Shown in pieces: positions 1 to 6,989 of a stretch of 9,059 nt of DNA (position 1 is its first letter; every line of letters begins with the position of its first letter). A model generated the notes under the pieces. It did not search any database, was not told the DNA's origin, and saw only the letters and a list, made by a program, of their open reading frames with translations. The DNA is from an uncultured Flavobacteriales bacterium. Lineage in GTDB: Bacteria > Bacteroidota > Bacteroidia > Flavobacteriales_D > Sanyastnellaceae. The DNA lies in assembly GCA_913057815.1 (NCBI GenBank), contig CAJXOV010000063.1:1-9059 (forward strand), given 5' to 3'. The position numbers were made by a program, and so were the translations under genes.

Positions 1-258
1 GTATATGATATTACACTACTCAATAAAACTACCGAGGAGTTTCCTGTAGAACTTAAATTATTAAACTCAGAAGGTAAAATTGAACAAATAGGAAATCAAC
101 TTTTACTACTTCCTCAAGCGGAACTTCAAAGCAAATTCATGATAATTCTGCCGATAGAAAACATTAACGGGAGGTCAACAGAGCTAGAGATTGGAGTTTA
201 CTCAAACGGTAAACTTTTAGACACTCCTTCTACTAAATTTATAGGACCACTGATATGA
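1..258 (+). CDS. ccoG: C-terminal end of CcoG (FixG/RdxA), cbb3 oxidase accessory protein, 5' truncated
   Basis: The window opens inside a reading frame of 85 codons ending in TGA at 256-258. The translation has a run VYDITLLNKTTEEFPVELKL and ends TKFIGPLI. This resembles the immunoglobulin-like FixG_C domain that closes CcoG proteins, which normally finish with a T-x-F-x-GP motif. CcoG is a membrane-bound polyferredoxin-type protein proposed to reduce copper for assembly of cbb3-type cytochrome c oxidase. The membrane and iron-sulfur parts lie outside the window, so the assignment rests on the C-terminal domain plus the next gene being ccoH, the usual neighbour. The stop overlaps the next start as ATGA (255-258), which indicates translational coupling in one operon. 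Confidence 0.8.
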   Translation, partial: VYDITLLNKTTEEFPVELKLLNSEGKIEQIGNQLLLLPQAELQSKFMIILPIENINGRSTELEIGVYSNGKLLDTPSTKFIGPLI

Positions 259-689
259 AAATTAATTGGGGAACAGGAATAACAATAGCCATTATATTGT
301 TTATGGGATACATACTTCTCATGGTATTCAAGGCTACTTCTACAACACAACATCTGCAGGCAGAGGATTACTACTCACAAGAAATAGGCTATCAAACAAA
401 AATAGACGCACTCAGATTGGGAGACGATTTTTCCAAGAGCGTCAGATTTATTCAAGATTCAAATGGACTCGAATTATTGATGCCTGAGGGCTTTATGACA
501 GATCATAATAAAGTGGATATTTATATGTTCAGACCCAACGATTCTGCTCTAGATCTCCAATATTCTATCCACATAAACGAACCATTTATCGAAAGAAAAA
601 AACTACTCACGGGTACTTATAAAGTGACTATTAGTTGGAAGAAAGATAATGTCGATTATGCACTTGAGTCTGAAATCAAGATCAAGTAA
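255..689 (+). CDS. ccoH: CcoH/FixH family protein, cbb3 oxidase assembly
   Basis: A 144-residue protein with one N-terminal membrane segment (about residues 8-26, TGITIAIILFMGYILLMVF) followed by a soluble domain facing the periplasm. The context 'MKINWGTGI...MVFKA...Y' and the later QAEDYYSQEIGYQTKIDA stretch are typical of the FixH family. The length matches the family (about 150 residues). CcoH is a small membrane protein needed for assembly or stability of cbb3-type cytochrome c oxidase. Its start codon overlaps the ccoG stop (ATGA). Its TAA at 687-689 is followed immediately by the ATG of the next gene. The gene order ccoG-ccoH is the strongest support, as the sequence itself is weakly conserved. 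No regulatory site is visible inside this operon part. Confidence 0.85.
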   Translation: MKINWGTGITIAIILFMGYILLMVFKATSTTQHLQAEDYYSQEIGYQTKIDALRLGDDFSKSVRFIQDSNGLELLMPEGFMTDHNKVDIYMFRPNDSALDLQYSIHINEPFIERKKLLTGTYKVTISWKKDNVDYALESEIKIK

Positions 690-1391
690 ATGGACTTAAT
701 CCTATATAGCGCTCTCATACTAGGATTGGCAGGAAACCTACACTGTTTAGGTATGTGCGGCCCTATAGCATTAGCCATTCCGATAAAAAAAACAGGACCT
801 TCACGCAGGTTCTTCAGCATTTCATTTTACAATTTAGGAAGAATAGCTACCTATGGAGTATTAGGTTTTGTTTTCGGAACATTAGGGAAAGGTTTTAGTA
901 TTCTCGGACTCCAACAGAAGCTTTCTATTATTACAGGAGTGCTAATGATTACCATGGTATTCTTTCCGTTTTTATTTAAAAAATTACAAGGATTAAATTC
1001 TGGAGCATTTATGTGGGTGAGTGGATTAAAAAGCGCGTTGCAACGCAGATTTAAAAACCCTTCATATTCATCATTAGCTCTCTTAGGAGTACTAAATGCT
1101 TTGCTCCCATGTGGCTTAATGTATACCGCCATAGCAGGAGCTGTAGTTTCTGGAAGTGCACTAGGAGGAATGACTTTCATGGTGTTCTTTGGAGTAGGGA
1201 CTTTACCCGTAATGTTTGGACTACCGTACTTTAAACACCTCATCAAAAAAAACTATCTATTGAAGGCCAAACAAATAATCCCTATCGCGATGTTTCTAAT
1301 GGGAACATTGTTCATACTCAGAGGAGCCAATTTAGGTATCCCATATGTAAGCCCTAAGGCAGAAATGGGTCAAACTATGAAATGTCATTAA
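690..1391 (+). CDS. COG2836 (TauE/SafE-like) integral membrane protein linked to cbb3 oxidase genes
   Basis: A 233-residue polytopic membrane protein with about six hydrophobic segments (roughly 3-30, 45-68, 78-96, 128-150, 155-180, 195-212). Two signature motifs are visible: HCLGMCGP at residues 18-25 in the first segment, and LPCGLMY at 139-145 in the fourth. Together they mark the COG2836 family, generally annotated as sulfite exporter TauE/SafE and distantly like the DsbD membrane core. The paired cysteines in or near membrane segments would suit metal or thiol handling. Its position directly after ccoH (no gap, TAAATG) suggests a role in copper or redox supply to cbb3 oxidase rather than sulfite export; that role is an inference. 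The protein ends in MKCH, a possible extra metal-binding tail. Its stop overlaps the next gene. Confidence 0.8.
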   Translation: MDLILYSALILGLAGNLHCLGMCGPIALAIPIKKTGPSRRFFSISFYNLGRIATYGVLGFVFGTLGKGFSILGLQQKLSIITGVLMITMVFFPFLFKKLQGLNSGAFMWVSGLKSALQRRFKNPSYSSLALLGVLNALLPCGLMYTAIAGAVVSGSALGGMTFMVFFGVGTLPVMFGLPYFKHLIKKNYLLKAKQIIPIAMFLMGTLFILRGANLGIPYVSPKAEMGQTMKCH

Positions 1392-1837
1392 TGGAAACTC
1401 AAACAATTAGAATTACAAAAGAATTTGAATTCGAAGCTGCACATTCTCTTGACGGCTATGATGGGAAATGCAAAGACATTCACGGACATTCTTACAAGCT
1501 AGCTGTTACTTTGAAAGGGAAAGTAAATCAAGATATCCATGACCCTAAATGCGGAATGGTAATCGATTTTGGAGATATTAAATCTGTAGTGAAAGAAAAA
1601 GTAGTGAGCAAGTTTGACCACTATTTGGTACTCCGAAGCGATTCTAGATTTAAAGGAATAGAAGAAAAAGGCGAGCGAATTAGGTTTGTGGATTATCAGC
1701 CTACATGCGAGAATATGTTATTAGAAATAGTAGTCAATTTAAAAAAGGCATTTGAACCTGAAGGTGAATTAATAGAAGTGGTCTTAAGAGAAACGTCTAC
1801 AGGATCTGCTACCTGGTGCAGTTCAGACAATGAATAA
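1382..1837 (+). CDS. queD: 6-carboxytetrahydropterin synthase / 6-pyruvoyl-tetrahydropterin synthase family (QueD-like)
   Basis: A 151-residue (or 148-residue) member of the PTPS/QueD fold. Visible site residues are H21 in FEAAHSL, C30 plus H34 and H36 in CKDIHGHSY (catalytic Cys and zinc-binding His), D79-H80 in FDHYLVL, and E137 in RETSTGSATW for pterin binding. QueD makes 6-carboxy-5,6,7,8-tetrahydropterin from dihydroneopterin triphosphate, the second step toward preQ0/queuosine. The CxxxHGH form favours QueD or PTPS over PTPS-III, but the exact substrate is not proven. Two starts are possible: ATG at 1382, inside the upstream gene, or ATG at 1391, which shares its A with the upstream TAA (TAATG). 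The second gives a protein beginning METQTIRI and looks like the coupled start. No other queuosine or folate gene is in view. Confidence 0.88.
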   Translation: MSLMETQTIRITKEFEFEAAHSLDGYDGKCKDIHGHSYKLAVTLKGKVNQDIHDPKCGMVIDFGDIKSVVKEKVVSKFDHYLVLRSDSRFKGIEEKGERIRFVDYQPTCENMLLEIVVNLKKAFEPEGELIEVVLRETSTGSATWCSSDNE

Positions 1838-1839
1838 AT

Positions 1840-1854
1840 AATTAAGTTTTAATT
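1840..1854. terminator. Weak AT-only hairpin between convergent genes
   Basis: AATTAA and TTAATT flank a 3-base loop in the 22-bp gap between the convergent queD-like gene and the lamin-tail gene. A six-pair A/T stem is weak and has no clear T-tract of its own, so it is only a candidate bidirectional terminator. The position between two converging stop codons is the main support. Confidence 0.2.
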
Positions 1855-1859
1855 CAGGA

Positions 1860-3764
1860 TTATTCCACAATAATTCGTTCCAACTGTATTCCATTCTCCA
1901 TAAGAATATAAACACCTGCAGGAAGCTCAACGTGAATATCAGTATTTGGAGAGTTTAACTTCTCACTCCATACGATTTGACCTAGAACATTGGTCAGCAC
2001 TAATTCTCTTCCCACACAGCTAATACAATCTATAGTGAAAGCACCTGTATTTGGATTTGGAAAAACGTTCACATTAAGAGTTCCATCTATTTCATTTATC
2101 GATGTGGGAATCACTGCCACATTCATACAATTTTCATTTGACTGACAGCCCTCGTTATTTGTCTCTTGAACACAGATTATTCCCAATCCTTCTACTGCCC
2201 AAACTACCTCAACTTCTGATGTCCCCTGACCTGAGTTTATAGCTCCCCCTGTAACAGTCCAGCTATAGGTGCTTTCAGCTGTGCTTTGGTATGAATAATT
2301 AGTAAAGCTAAACAGCTCAGCTGAACCTACTCCAGTGATTTCGAAATTTTCAAGGTAAATACAGCTCCCGTTATCAAAGTCAGCCATTAAATCGTAGTTA
2401 CAAGCTTCACTATCTGTACAGCCTACTATAAGCCCAATTACTCCAGCACAAGTGCAATCTGCCAAAATCTGATCATTTGACGTCAATTCTGACCCATCAT
2501 CACAACTATCGCCTATAAAAAAGCAGCTACCATCATCTATGACCGCATCGCTATTATAATTACATGCTACTTGATCTATACAACCTGAAATCACCTCCTC
2601 ACCAGCACAAGAACAATCAGATTGAATCATGTCATTTATTGTACTTGAGTTATTATCATCGCACGAAGCTCCTATGACCTCATCACAAGTATTATCATCA
2701 ATATTAGCCATGGGATTATAATTACAATATGAAGGATCAGTACAACCTAAAACTACCATTTCTCCCTGACAGGTACAGTCATCCTGGAATGAATCGTTTA
2801 TGGTAGAAAAGTCTCCATCATCACATATGCTTCCTATGAGAGTTTCACAACTATTGTCATCCACATTAGCCAAAGCGTTATAATTACAATAAGCAGCATT
2901 TGTACAACCTAAAACTATCATCTCACCTGCGCATAAACAGTCTTCTTGATAGATATCGTTTATAGTTGTAATGTTTTCATCATTGCACACATCTCCACTG
3001 AAGGCACAACTTCCATCATCTTCTAAGGCAGAATTATCATAATTACAGGCTAATTGATCTGTACATCCTGAATTTACCACAGATTCACAATCACAGATAT
3101 GAAAGCCTAATTGCGTGAATGTATTGGCAGGCAGTGAATCGTATTCATTTAAAATTTCAAAAACTGACGGATTATTAACCTGCCCTTCTAAAATTGTAGA
3201 CTTTCTAACTAATGAATGGTTAGCGGAAATATACTGGCTAAATCCATTATCATCTGCATACGGTCCCCAGCCATCAGGATTTAAAGTGTCACCTATTTTA
3301 CCAAAAATATCCACAACAGTTAATCCCGCATTTTTAACCAAAACAATAGCATCGTTTCCATTAAAGTACATAGGGTGGACTCCATTATCAAATACCGGAT
3401 TTATAAATAAATCTGCCTGAATTTGAAGCTCATCCCAAACCGGATCTTCAAAACCAGTCCCTAAAGGATCACGCTTATCCAGTACAACTACAAAAGCATC
3501 AAACGGTTCAATTTGAACATTTACCAAGTATGTGATTTCTCCTGGAAAAGTACTCCCATTCGTAAATCTAACTAAACCGTACCCTGAGGCATCAATGGTC
3601 TCTGATGTAGGATTATAGATTTCTACTGCTTTGTTATTTGACCATCCTTCTACAACCTCAGAAATGAAAAGATCTGAACAAGTTTGGGATGTAGCTTTTG
3701 TAATACAAGAAAAACTAAGAACAATTAAGAAGATAAGAGTGTACTGCGAAAAGAAAGCTTTCAT
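1860..3764 (-). CDS. Secreted lamin-tail-domain protein with cysteine-rich repeats and T9SS sorting domain
   Basis: A 634-residue predicted extracellular protein. Residues 1-27 form a signal peptide (hydrophobic TLIFLIVLSFSCI, probable cleavage near SQ-T). Residues 29 to about 222 look like a lamin tail domain (DLFISEVVEGWSNNKAVEIYNP, later YFNGNDAIVLVK and GDTLNPDGWG). Residues 233-468 hold four full and one partial copy of a 53-54 residue unit beginning GCTDxxACNYN and ending DCxCxGE. Residues 475-552 look like a PKD/Ig-type beta domain (YSWTVTGGAI, NEGCQSNENC). Residues 566-634 are a type A T9SS C-terminal domain (VFPNPNTGAFTI, LGQIVW, PAGVYIL). Secretion through the type IX system and surface attachment or release are expected; the biological role is unknown. 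A good -7 box lies 17 bp upstream of the ATG, so the gene is probably monocistronic. Confidence 0.85.
   Translation of the reverse strand: MKAFFSQYTLIFLIVLSFSCITKATSQTCSDLFISEVVEGWSNNKAVEIYNPTSETIDASGYGLVRFTNGSTFPGEITYLVNVQIEPFDAFVVVLDKRDPLGTGFEDPVWDELQIQADLFINPVFDNGVHPMYFNGNDAIVLVKNAGLTVVDIFGKIGDTLNPDGWGPYADDNGFSQYISANHSLVRKSTILEGQVNNPSVFEILNEYDSLPANTFTQLGFHICDCESVVNSGCTDQLACNYDNSALEDDGSCAFSGDVCNDENITTINDIYQEDCLCAGEMIVLGCTNAAYCNYNALANVDDNSCETLIGSICDDGDFSTINDSFQDDCTCQGEMVVLGCTDPSYCNYNPMANIDDNTCDEVIGASCDDNNSSTINDMIQSDCSCAGEEVISGCIDQVACNYNSDAVIDDGSCFFIGDSCDDGSELTSNDQILADCTCAGVIGLIVGCTDSEACNYDLMADFDNGSCIYLENFEITGVGSAELFSFTNYSYQSTAESTYSWTVTGGAINSGQGTSEVEVVWAVEGLGIICVQETNNEGCQSNENCMNVAVIPTSINEIDGTLNVNVFPNPNTGAFTIDCISCVGRELVLTNVLGQIVWSEKLNSPNTDIHVELPAGVYILMENGIQLERIIVE
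1863..2069 (-). other. T9SS type A C-terminal sorting domain of the lamin-tail protein
   Basis: Residues 566-634 carry the three usual blocks of the Por/T9SS sorting domain: N-V-F-PNPNTG-F, LTNVLGQIVW, and LPAGVYIL followed by a short final strand. The domain directs outer-membrane passage through the type IX system and is normally cleaved. It closely resembles the domain of the next gene upstream (3854-4060). Confidence 0.85.
2361..3068 (-). repeat. 4.4 tandem copies of a 54-residue six-cysteine unit, inside the coding sequence
   Basis: The units start at residues 233, 286, 340, 394 and 448, corresponding to 2910-3068, 2748-2909, 2586-2747, 2424-2585 and a partial 2361-2423. Each full unit has six cysteines in fixed spacing (in unit 1: C234, C240, C253, C260, C276, C278). 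A unit joins a GCTDxxACNYNxxAxxDDGSC half to a CDDGxxxTINDxxQxDCxCxG half. The fifth copy keeps only the first half with three cysteines. Such units are frequent in secreted proteins of marine Bacteroidota. The copies differ enough in DNA to be old rather than freshly duplicated. Disulfide bonding and acidic-loop calcium binding are plausible but not shown. Confidence 0.9.
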
Positions 3765-3780
3765 TAATTATAATTTCAAG

Positions 3781-3788
3781 CAAAAGTA
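3781..3788 (-). promoter_or_regulatory. Bacteroidota-type -7 promoter box TACTTTTG before the lamin-tail gene
   Basis: On the minus strand TACTTTTG matches the Bacteroidota primary-sigma -7 consensus TAnnTTTG at every fixed position. It lies 16 bases before the ATG at 3764, leaving a short A/T-rich leader with no Shine-Dalgarno, as is common in this phylum. A clear TTG-type -33 element at the usual distance is not seen; only a T-rich run is present there. Confidence 0.5.
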
Positions 3789-3810
3789 CTTCAGCATTCC
3801 AAATTGAACT

Positions 3811-3834
3811 AAAAAAAACTTTGGATTTAAATCC
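3811..3834 (-). terminator. Candidate intrinsic terminator after the beta-propeller gene
   Basis: Read on the minus strand, the perfect 12-base palindrome GGATTTAAATCC (3823-3834) can fold as a 4-pair stem with a 4-base loop. After four bases (AAAG) it is followed by eight T residues (3818-3811). It lies 16 bp past the TAG at 3851-3853. The stem is short and the T-tract is offset, so it is a moderate candidate only. Confidence 0.4.
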
Positions 3835-3850
3835 TCTTTATTAAATCTCT

Positions 3851-5086
3851 CTATTCGACAACAAGTTTTTTCAGGAATTGACCGTTCTCTGTGAGCATAT
3901 AAACACCCACTGGAACATTCAACTCGACACTAACACCCGGAGAACTAACCTTCTGTCTCCAGACAGTTTGACCCAAATTATTCTGAAGAGTTAATTCTCT
4001 TACTTTACTATCGAAACATTCCACTGTAAATTCACCGTTACTTGGGTTGGGATAAATATTAATCGTTTCAATCTGCAGATCTTCGATTCCATTCGCAATT
4101 TCTTCTCGATTGGTATAGATAGCACCAAACTCTCCTACCGCAAAAACAGAAGACCCCGAATGAGAACCCAAGTCGTTTATATTATAAAGTGTTGGAGTCG
4201 CTATCCATGAAAGCTCTTGTTTTTCAAAAATGACCCCATCTACAAAATCATTATTACTTAATTTCCCTGCTGCATATGCCGTTCCATCTTCGGTAGTATG
4301 AAGTGCATTAAACTGAGGATAAAAGAAAGATGCCAACTCAGTATCGTATTCCCAGGTTAGTCCATCATCAGAACTAATCATAGAACCAAACTGAGACACA
4401 TTATGGTGAGAAACCCTTATTAAATCTACATCAAAATCAATACCTGTAATCGGATGTCCCTCAGCCAGGTTAGGAATCGTGTCCCACACATCTCCACCAT
4501 CAGTAGTTCTAAGAATGGTACCACCAATAGTTCCAGCTATCCCTAAATCTGAATTTTTAAAATTAATAGTAGTTACATAATTTGTCCCAGACCAATCCTG
4601 TGGATCTTCCGTTTGAGTCCAAGTTCCATCCACATATTTGCCTATAATGTGGCCTTCAAAACACCCCGCACCGCCTGCAAAACCATAATTCTCGTTTTCG
4701 AAGTAAAGACTGACTGGCTGACAAAATCCTGATGCTACAGCAACACTGGTCCACGTAATTCCTCCGTCAAAAGTTTCTAGCATAGCTCCGTATAAACCAG
4801 ACATGACATATCCATGATCCTCATCGAAAAAATGAAGATCCAACACATCTAAACTTTGAGGCCAATCACTATTTTCAAAATCAGAAATTATTTCATTCCA
4901 AGTGATTCCTCCATCCACAGTTTTCAGCAGCACGCTATCTCCACCAATAAATCCTATATCGTCAGAAATAAACTGGATTGTTTTGAGCTCTCTGTCTGCA
5001 GGTGAATCTACAATATACCATGATTGAGCAGAAACAGAAAAGCAAATTATTAGCGTAGCAAGGGTTATCAAGAACTGTTTTCTCAT
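3851..5086 (-). CDS. Secreted YCF48/BNR-type beta-propeller protein with T9SS sorting domain
   Basis: A 411-residue predicted extracellular protein. Residues 1-20 are a signal peptide (FLITLATLIICFSVSA, cleavage near AQS). Residues 22 to about 330 consist of repeated blades with the pattern 'DxGFxxG...LLKTxDGGxTW', for example LLKTVDGGITW (53-63), MLETFDGGITW (102-112), ILRTTDGGDVW (191-201) and MISSDDGLTW (236-245). These are Asp-box (BNR-like) turns of a seven-blade-type propeller, as in YCF48/sortilin-like photosystem-stability-factor homologues. Residues 343-411 are a type A T9SS sorting domain (IYPNPSNGEFTV, LGQTVW, PVGVYML). The propeller probably binds a partner or glycan; no catalytic residues can be named. 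68 bp separate it from the upstream araC-type gene, and I see no clear -7 box there. Confidence 0.85.
   Translation of the reverse strand: MRKQFLITLATLIICFSVSAQSWYIVDSPADRELKTIQFISDDIGFIGGDSVLLKTVDGGITWNEIISDFENSDWPQSLDVLDLHFFDEDHGYVMSGLYGAMLETFDGGITWTSVAVASGFCQPVSLYFENENYGFAGGAGCFEGHIIGKYVDGTWTQTEDPQDWSGTNYVTTINFKNSDLGIAGTIGGTILRTTDGGDVWDTIPNLAEGHPITGIDFDVDLIRVSHHNVSQFGSMISSDDGLTWEYDTELASFFYPQFNALHTTEDGTAYAAGKLSNNDFVDGVIFEKQELSWIATPTLYNINDLGSHSGSSVFAVGEFGAIYTNREEIANGIEDLQIETINIYPNPSNGEFTVECFDSKVRELTLQNNLGQTVWRQKVSSPGVSVELNVPVGVYMLTENGQFLKKLVVE
3854..4060 (-). other. T9SS type A C-terminal sorting domain of the propeller protein
   Basis: Residues 343-411 show PNPSNGEF, the LGQxVW block and the GVYMLTENG block that define the sorting signal. 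It shares PNP-x2-G-x-FT-x2-C, REL-x-L-x-N-x-LGQ-x-VW, SP, VGVY/AGVY and ENG-x2-L-x4-VE with the domain of the neighbouring lamin-tail protein. A common origin by duplication within the genome is likely. Confidence 0.85.
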
Positions 5087-5154
5087 TTTAAAAATTATTT
5101 GTTTCAGTAAATGAACGACTATATCCTGAAATTCCGATTGGCGATTTTTCTTTA

Positions 5155-5967
5155 TTACTTGTGGATTTTCCTTATTTCGCGTTGCAACGCTACTGGACTG
5201 ACTCCTGACTTAGACTTAATAAAATTACTAAAAGAAGAGGCATCTGAAAACCCTAATTCAAAGCCTATTTCTTTAATAGATAGTGCTTGAAAAATCAACA
5301 GTCTTTTAGCTTCTAAAAAAAGACGGTTATGAATCATTTTAAGCGGGCTTTTATCAAAGTGCTTTGTGGTCAAAGATAGTAATTTTTTAGCCGAAACATT
5401 AAGCTCATCAGCATACTCAGACACCTTATGAAACTCCTTGTATTTCTTTTCTAATAATTTCTTGAACTTGTATATATCTCTGCCTGAGTCGGAACTAGGA
5501 TTAATCTGTGTTGGTCGAATTAGATCCAACAACATCGAATTTAAAAGATAAAAATTTGATTTTTTACTATTCCTTGATTCTAATTCGAAAAGAGATTTAT
5601 AGTCCTTTAAAACATTAAAAAGACGCTCATTATCCTCAAAAAAAACGGGCGTTTCTAAATCGTAAAAAGTATTATAAACTGATATTTCGGAAGATATAAT
5701 TTGATCAGGATAGAACTGAAATAAGAACCCTTTTGATTTAGGTTTTCTTGAAAGAAGATGAATTTGATTTGGATGTATGAGATAAGCCGAATAATCTCTA
5801 ATCTGATTTTCCTTGAAATCTATAAGTTGTTTCCCTCCTCCTTTTTCGAAGCATATTAATTCGAAATAATTATGCCTGTGAACTTCAGTAAAATCATATG
5901 GATTGGTATAATCCAAAGATTCTATGGTAATGGAATTACTATTTAAGTCGTAAGATGGAGTCTTCAT
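5155..5967 (-). CDS. AraC-family transcriptional regulator
   Basis: A 270-residue cytoplasmic regulator. The N-terminal half (about 20-90) looks like a cupin effector domain (TEVHRHNYFELICFEKGGGKQLIDF, then AYLIHPNQIHLL and FLFQF). The C-terminal part (about 165-265) is the AraC double helix-turn-helix: first HTH near 181-201 (VSEYADELNVSAKKLLSLTTKHF), and second near 229-250 with the family pattern LSIKEIGFELGFSDASSFSNFIKSKSGVSPVAL. The sensed ligand is unknown. Such regulators often control a nearby gene; candidates are the outer-membrane barrel gene upstream on the same strand or the propeller gene downstream, but no operator can be assigned. Length and domain order are normal for the family. 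Confidence 0.92.
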   Translation of the reverse strand: MKTPSYDLNSNSITIESLDYTNPYDFTEVHRHNYFELICFEKGGGKQLIDFKENQIRDYSAYLIHPNQIHLLSRKPKSKGFLFQFYPDQIISSEISVYNTFYDLETPVFFEDNERLFNVLKDYKSLFELESRNSKKSNFYLLNSMLLDLIRPTQINPSSDSGRDIYKFKKLLEKKYKEFHKVSEYADELNVSAKKLLSLTTKHFDKSPLKMIHNRLFLEAKRLLIFQALSIKEIGFELGFSDASSFSNFIKSKSGVSPVALQREIRKIHK

Positions 5968-6127
5968 TGATTTCGTATGCGTTAAATTACAAAGACTTAT
6001 CAGGTAACAGAGAATGAAACCCCAATTAAATTTCCTGAGGCTATGGTTCTAGCATTATAAGTATGCTTCTGATTTCAGCTTCAAAGAACATTCTCAAGCG
6101 CAAACAATTACAAAAACTCTCATCATT

Positions 6128-6883
6128 TTAAGGATTAACTCTTTCTATCCAACTTTTAAATTGAACGTTTATACCTGTCTTTAAATTAAACCAAAGATCC
6201 TTATCGGCCCATATCGTATTGCGTGATTCTGAAAAATAATGAGCTATAGACGCTTCCGTAAACAGACTGAAATGCTTGGCCAATTTCACGTTTATTCCGC
6301 TTCCAACATTTACATTAAACTGTCCGCTACTTAAAGATTCTTTTTCCGAGGAACTTTCTAAACTGCCATACGAGTAGGTTTTTCTATCAATTGTAGCAGA
6401 AAGCCCAAACTCACTAGAAATTCCTGCAGAAGCGAATAATTTCATACGTCTATCCTGCAGATAGTCATATTTCAAGTAGAGAGGTATCGTTACGTAACTC
6501 CTCGTTATTTTTTCTTCCACTTTCAATCCATAATCCTGATGAGCAAAAGTGCTTTTCATAATCAACACCCCAGCACCTAGCCCTACTGAAAACCGTTTAC
6601 TCTCTCCTTTATTTAAGCGTTTTTCAAACCCGATGGTCAATTGAACAGGTATTTTAAATTCTTCTCTTGAAAGTCCTCCAAACGAACTTACCTGAGAAAC
6701 TACACCATTATAATTTTGGCTAAAAGTCGGAGGGAGAAATATAAGATCAGGAGCACAAACTGAACTTAAAGAAGAATTGACTGCAGTTAACTCAGTGGTT
6801 TGAGTACTATCCGATTCTAGCTCTGTTCCGAAACCACTTAGCGCTACTAAAATGAATAAAAAAATGAGGATCTGATTTTTCAT
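6128..6883 (-). CDS. Small outer-membrane beta-barrel protein, function unknown
   Basis: A 251-residue protein with a signal peptide (residues 1-19, NQILIFLFILVALSGFG). A polar serine/threonine-rich segment follows, then alternating amphipathic strands typical of the Bacteroidota outer-membrane barrel family: IPVQLTIGFEKRL, FSVGLGAGVLIMKSTF, YVTIPLYLKYDYL, MKLFASAGISSEFGLSATI, FNVNVGSGINVKL, FSLFTEASIAHYF and LWFNLKTGINVQFK. The YVTIPLYLKY strand is characteristic of the PorT-like/OMP_b-brl group. The last strand is followed by SWIERVNP rather than ending in an aromatic residue. No ligand or transport role can be read from the sequence. It is flanked by gaps of 160 and 106 bp and is probably transcribed alone. 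Confidence 0.75.
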   Translation of the reverse strand: MKNQILIFLFILVALSGFGTELESDSTQTTELTAVNSSLSSVCAPDLIFLPPTFSQNYNGVVSQVSSFGGLSREEFKIPVQLTIGFEKRLNKGESKRFSVGLGAGVLIMKSTFAHQDYGLKVEEKITRSYVTIPLYLKYDYLQDRRMKLFASAGISSEFGLSATIDRKTYSYGSLESSSEKESLSSGQFNVNVGSGINVKLAKHFSLFTEASIAHYFSESRNTIWADKDLWFNLKTGINVQFKSWIERVNP

Positions 6884-6897
6884 GAGCTTTGCTTATT

Positions 6898-6905
6898 GAA
6901 ATATA
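6898..6905 (-). promoter_or_regulatory. Possible -7 promoter box TATATTTC before the outer-membrane barrel gene
   Basis: On the minus strand TATATTTC matches TAnnTTTG except the last base and lies 14 bases before the ATG at 6883. No convincing -33 element is visible at 19-21 bases upstream. Confidence 0.25.
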
Positions 6906-6989
6906 CTCGTATGATGCCAATTGGACTTTAGGGGTTGCACTGTCCTGATCTATCGCAAACCATACTTAGAAATTTAGGCTTTTGACGTC

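Noticed and set aside
266..487. Open frame of 73 codons on the + strand inside ccoH
   Set aside because: It lies fully within the well-supported ccoH frame, has no recognisable domain, and is best seen as a shadow.
851..1246. Open frame of 131 codons on the - strand opposite the COG2836 gene
   Set aside because: It is antisense to a clear six-segment membrane protein; its composition reflects the complement and shows no motif.
2361..3068. CRISPR-like or satellite array because of regular 162-bp spacing
   Set aside because: The periodicity is in the protein; the DNA copies differ at many positions, and there is no short identical repeat with unique spacers.
3115..3420. Open frame of 101 codons on the + strand opposite the lamin-tail domain
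   Set aside because: It is antisense to the conserved lamin-tail coding region, with no signal or domain of its own.
5968..6127. Gap of 160 bp upstream of the AraC-type gene, searched for a small gene, RNA or operator
   Set aside because: Only a 10-codon frame and weak inverted repeats (AGCAT/ATGCT around 6053, AGAACATTCT at 6085-6094) are present; none is strong enough to call.
6884..6989. Possible terminator after the mbnH-like gene
   Set aside because: No stem followed by a T-tract is seen on the minus strand; the GACGTC palindrome at 6984-6989 is too short.
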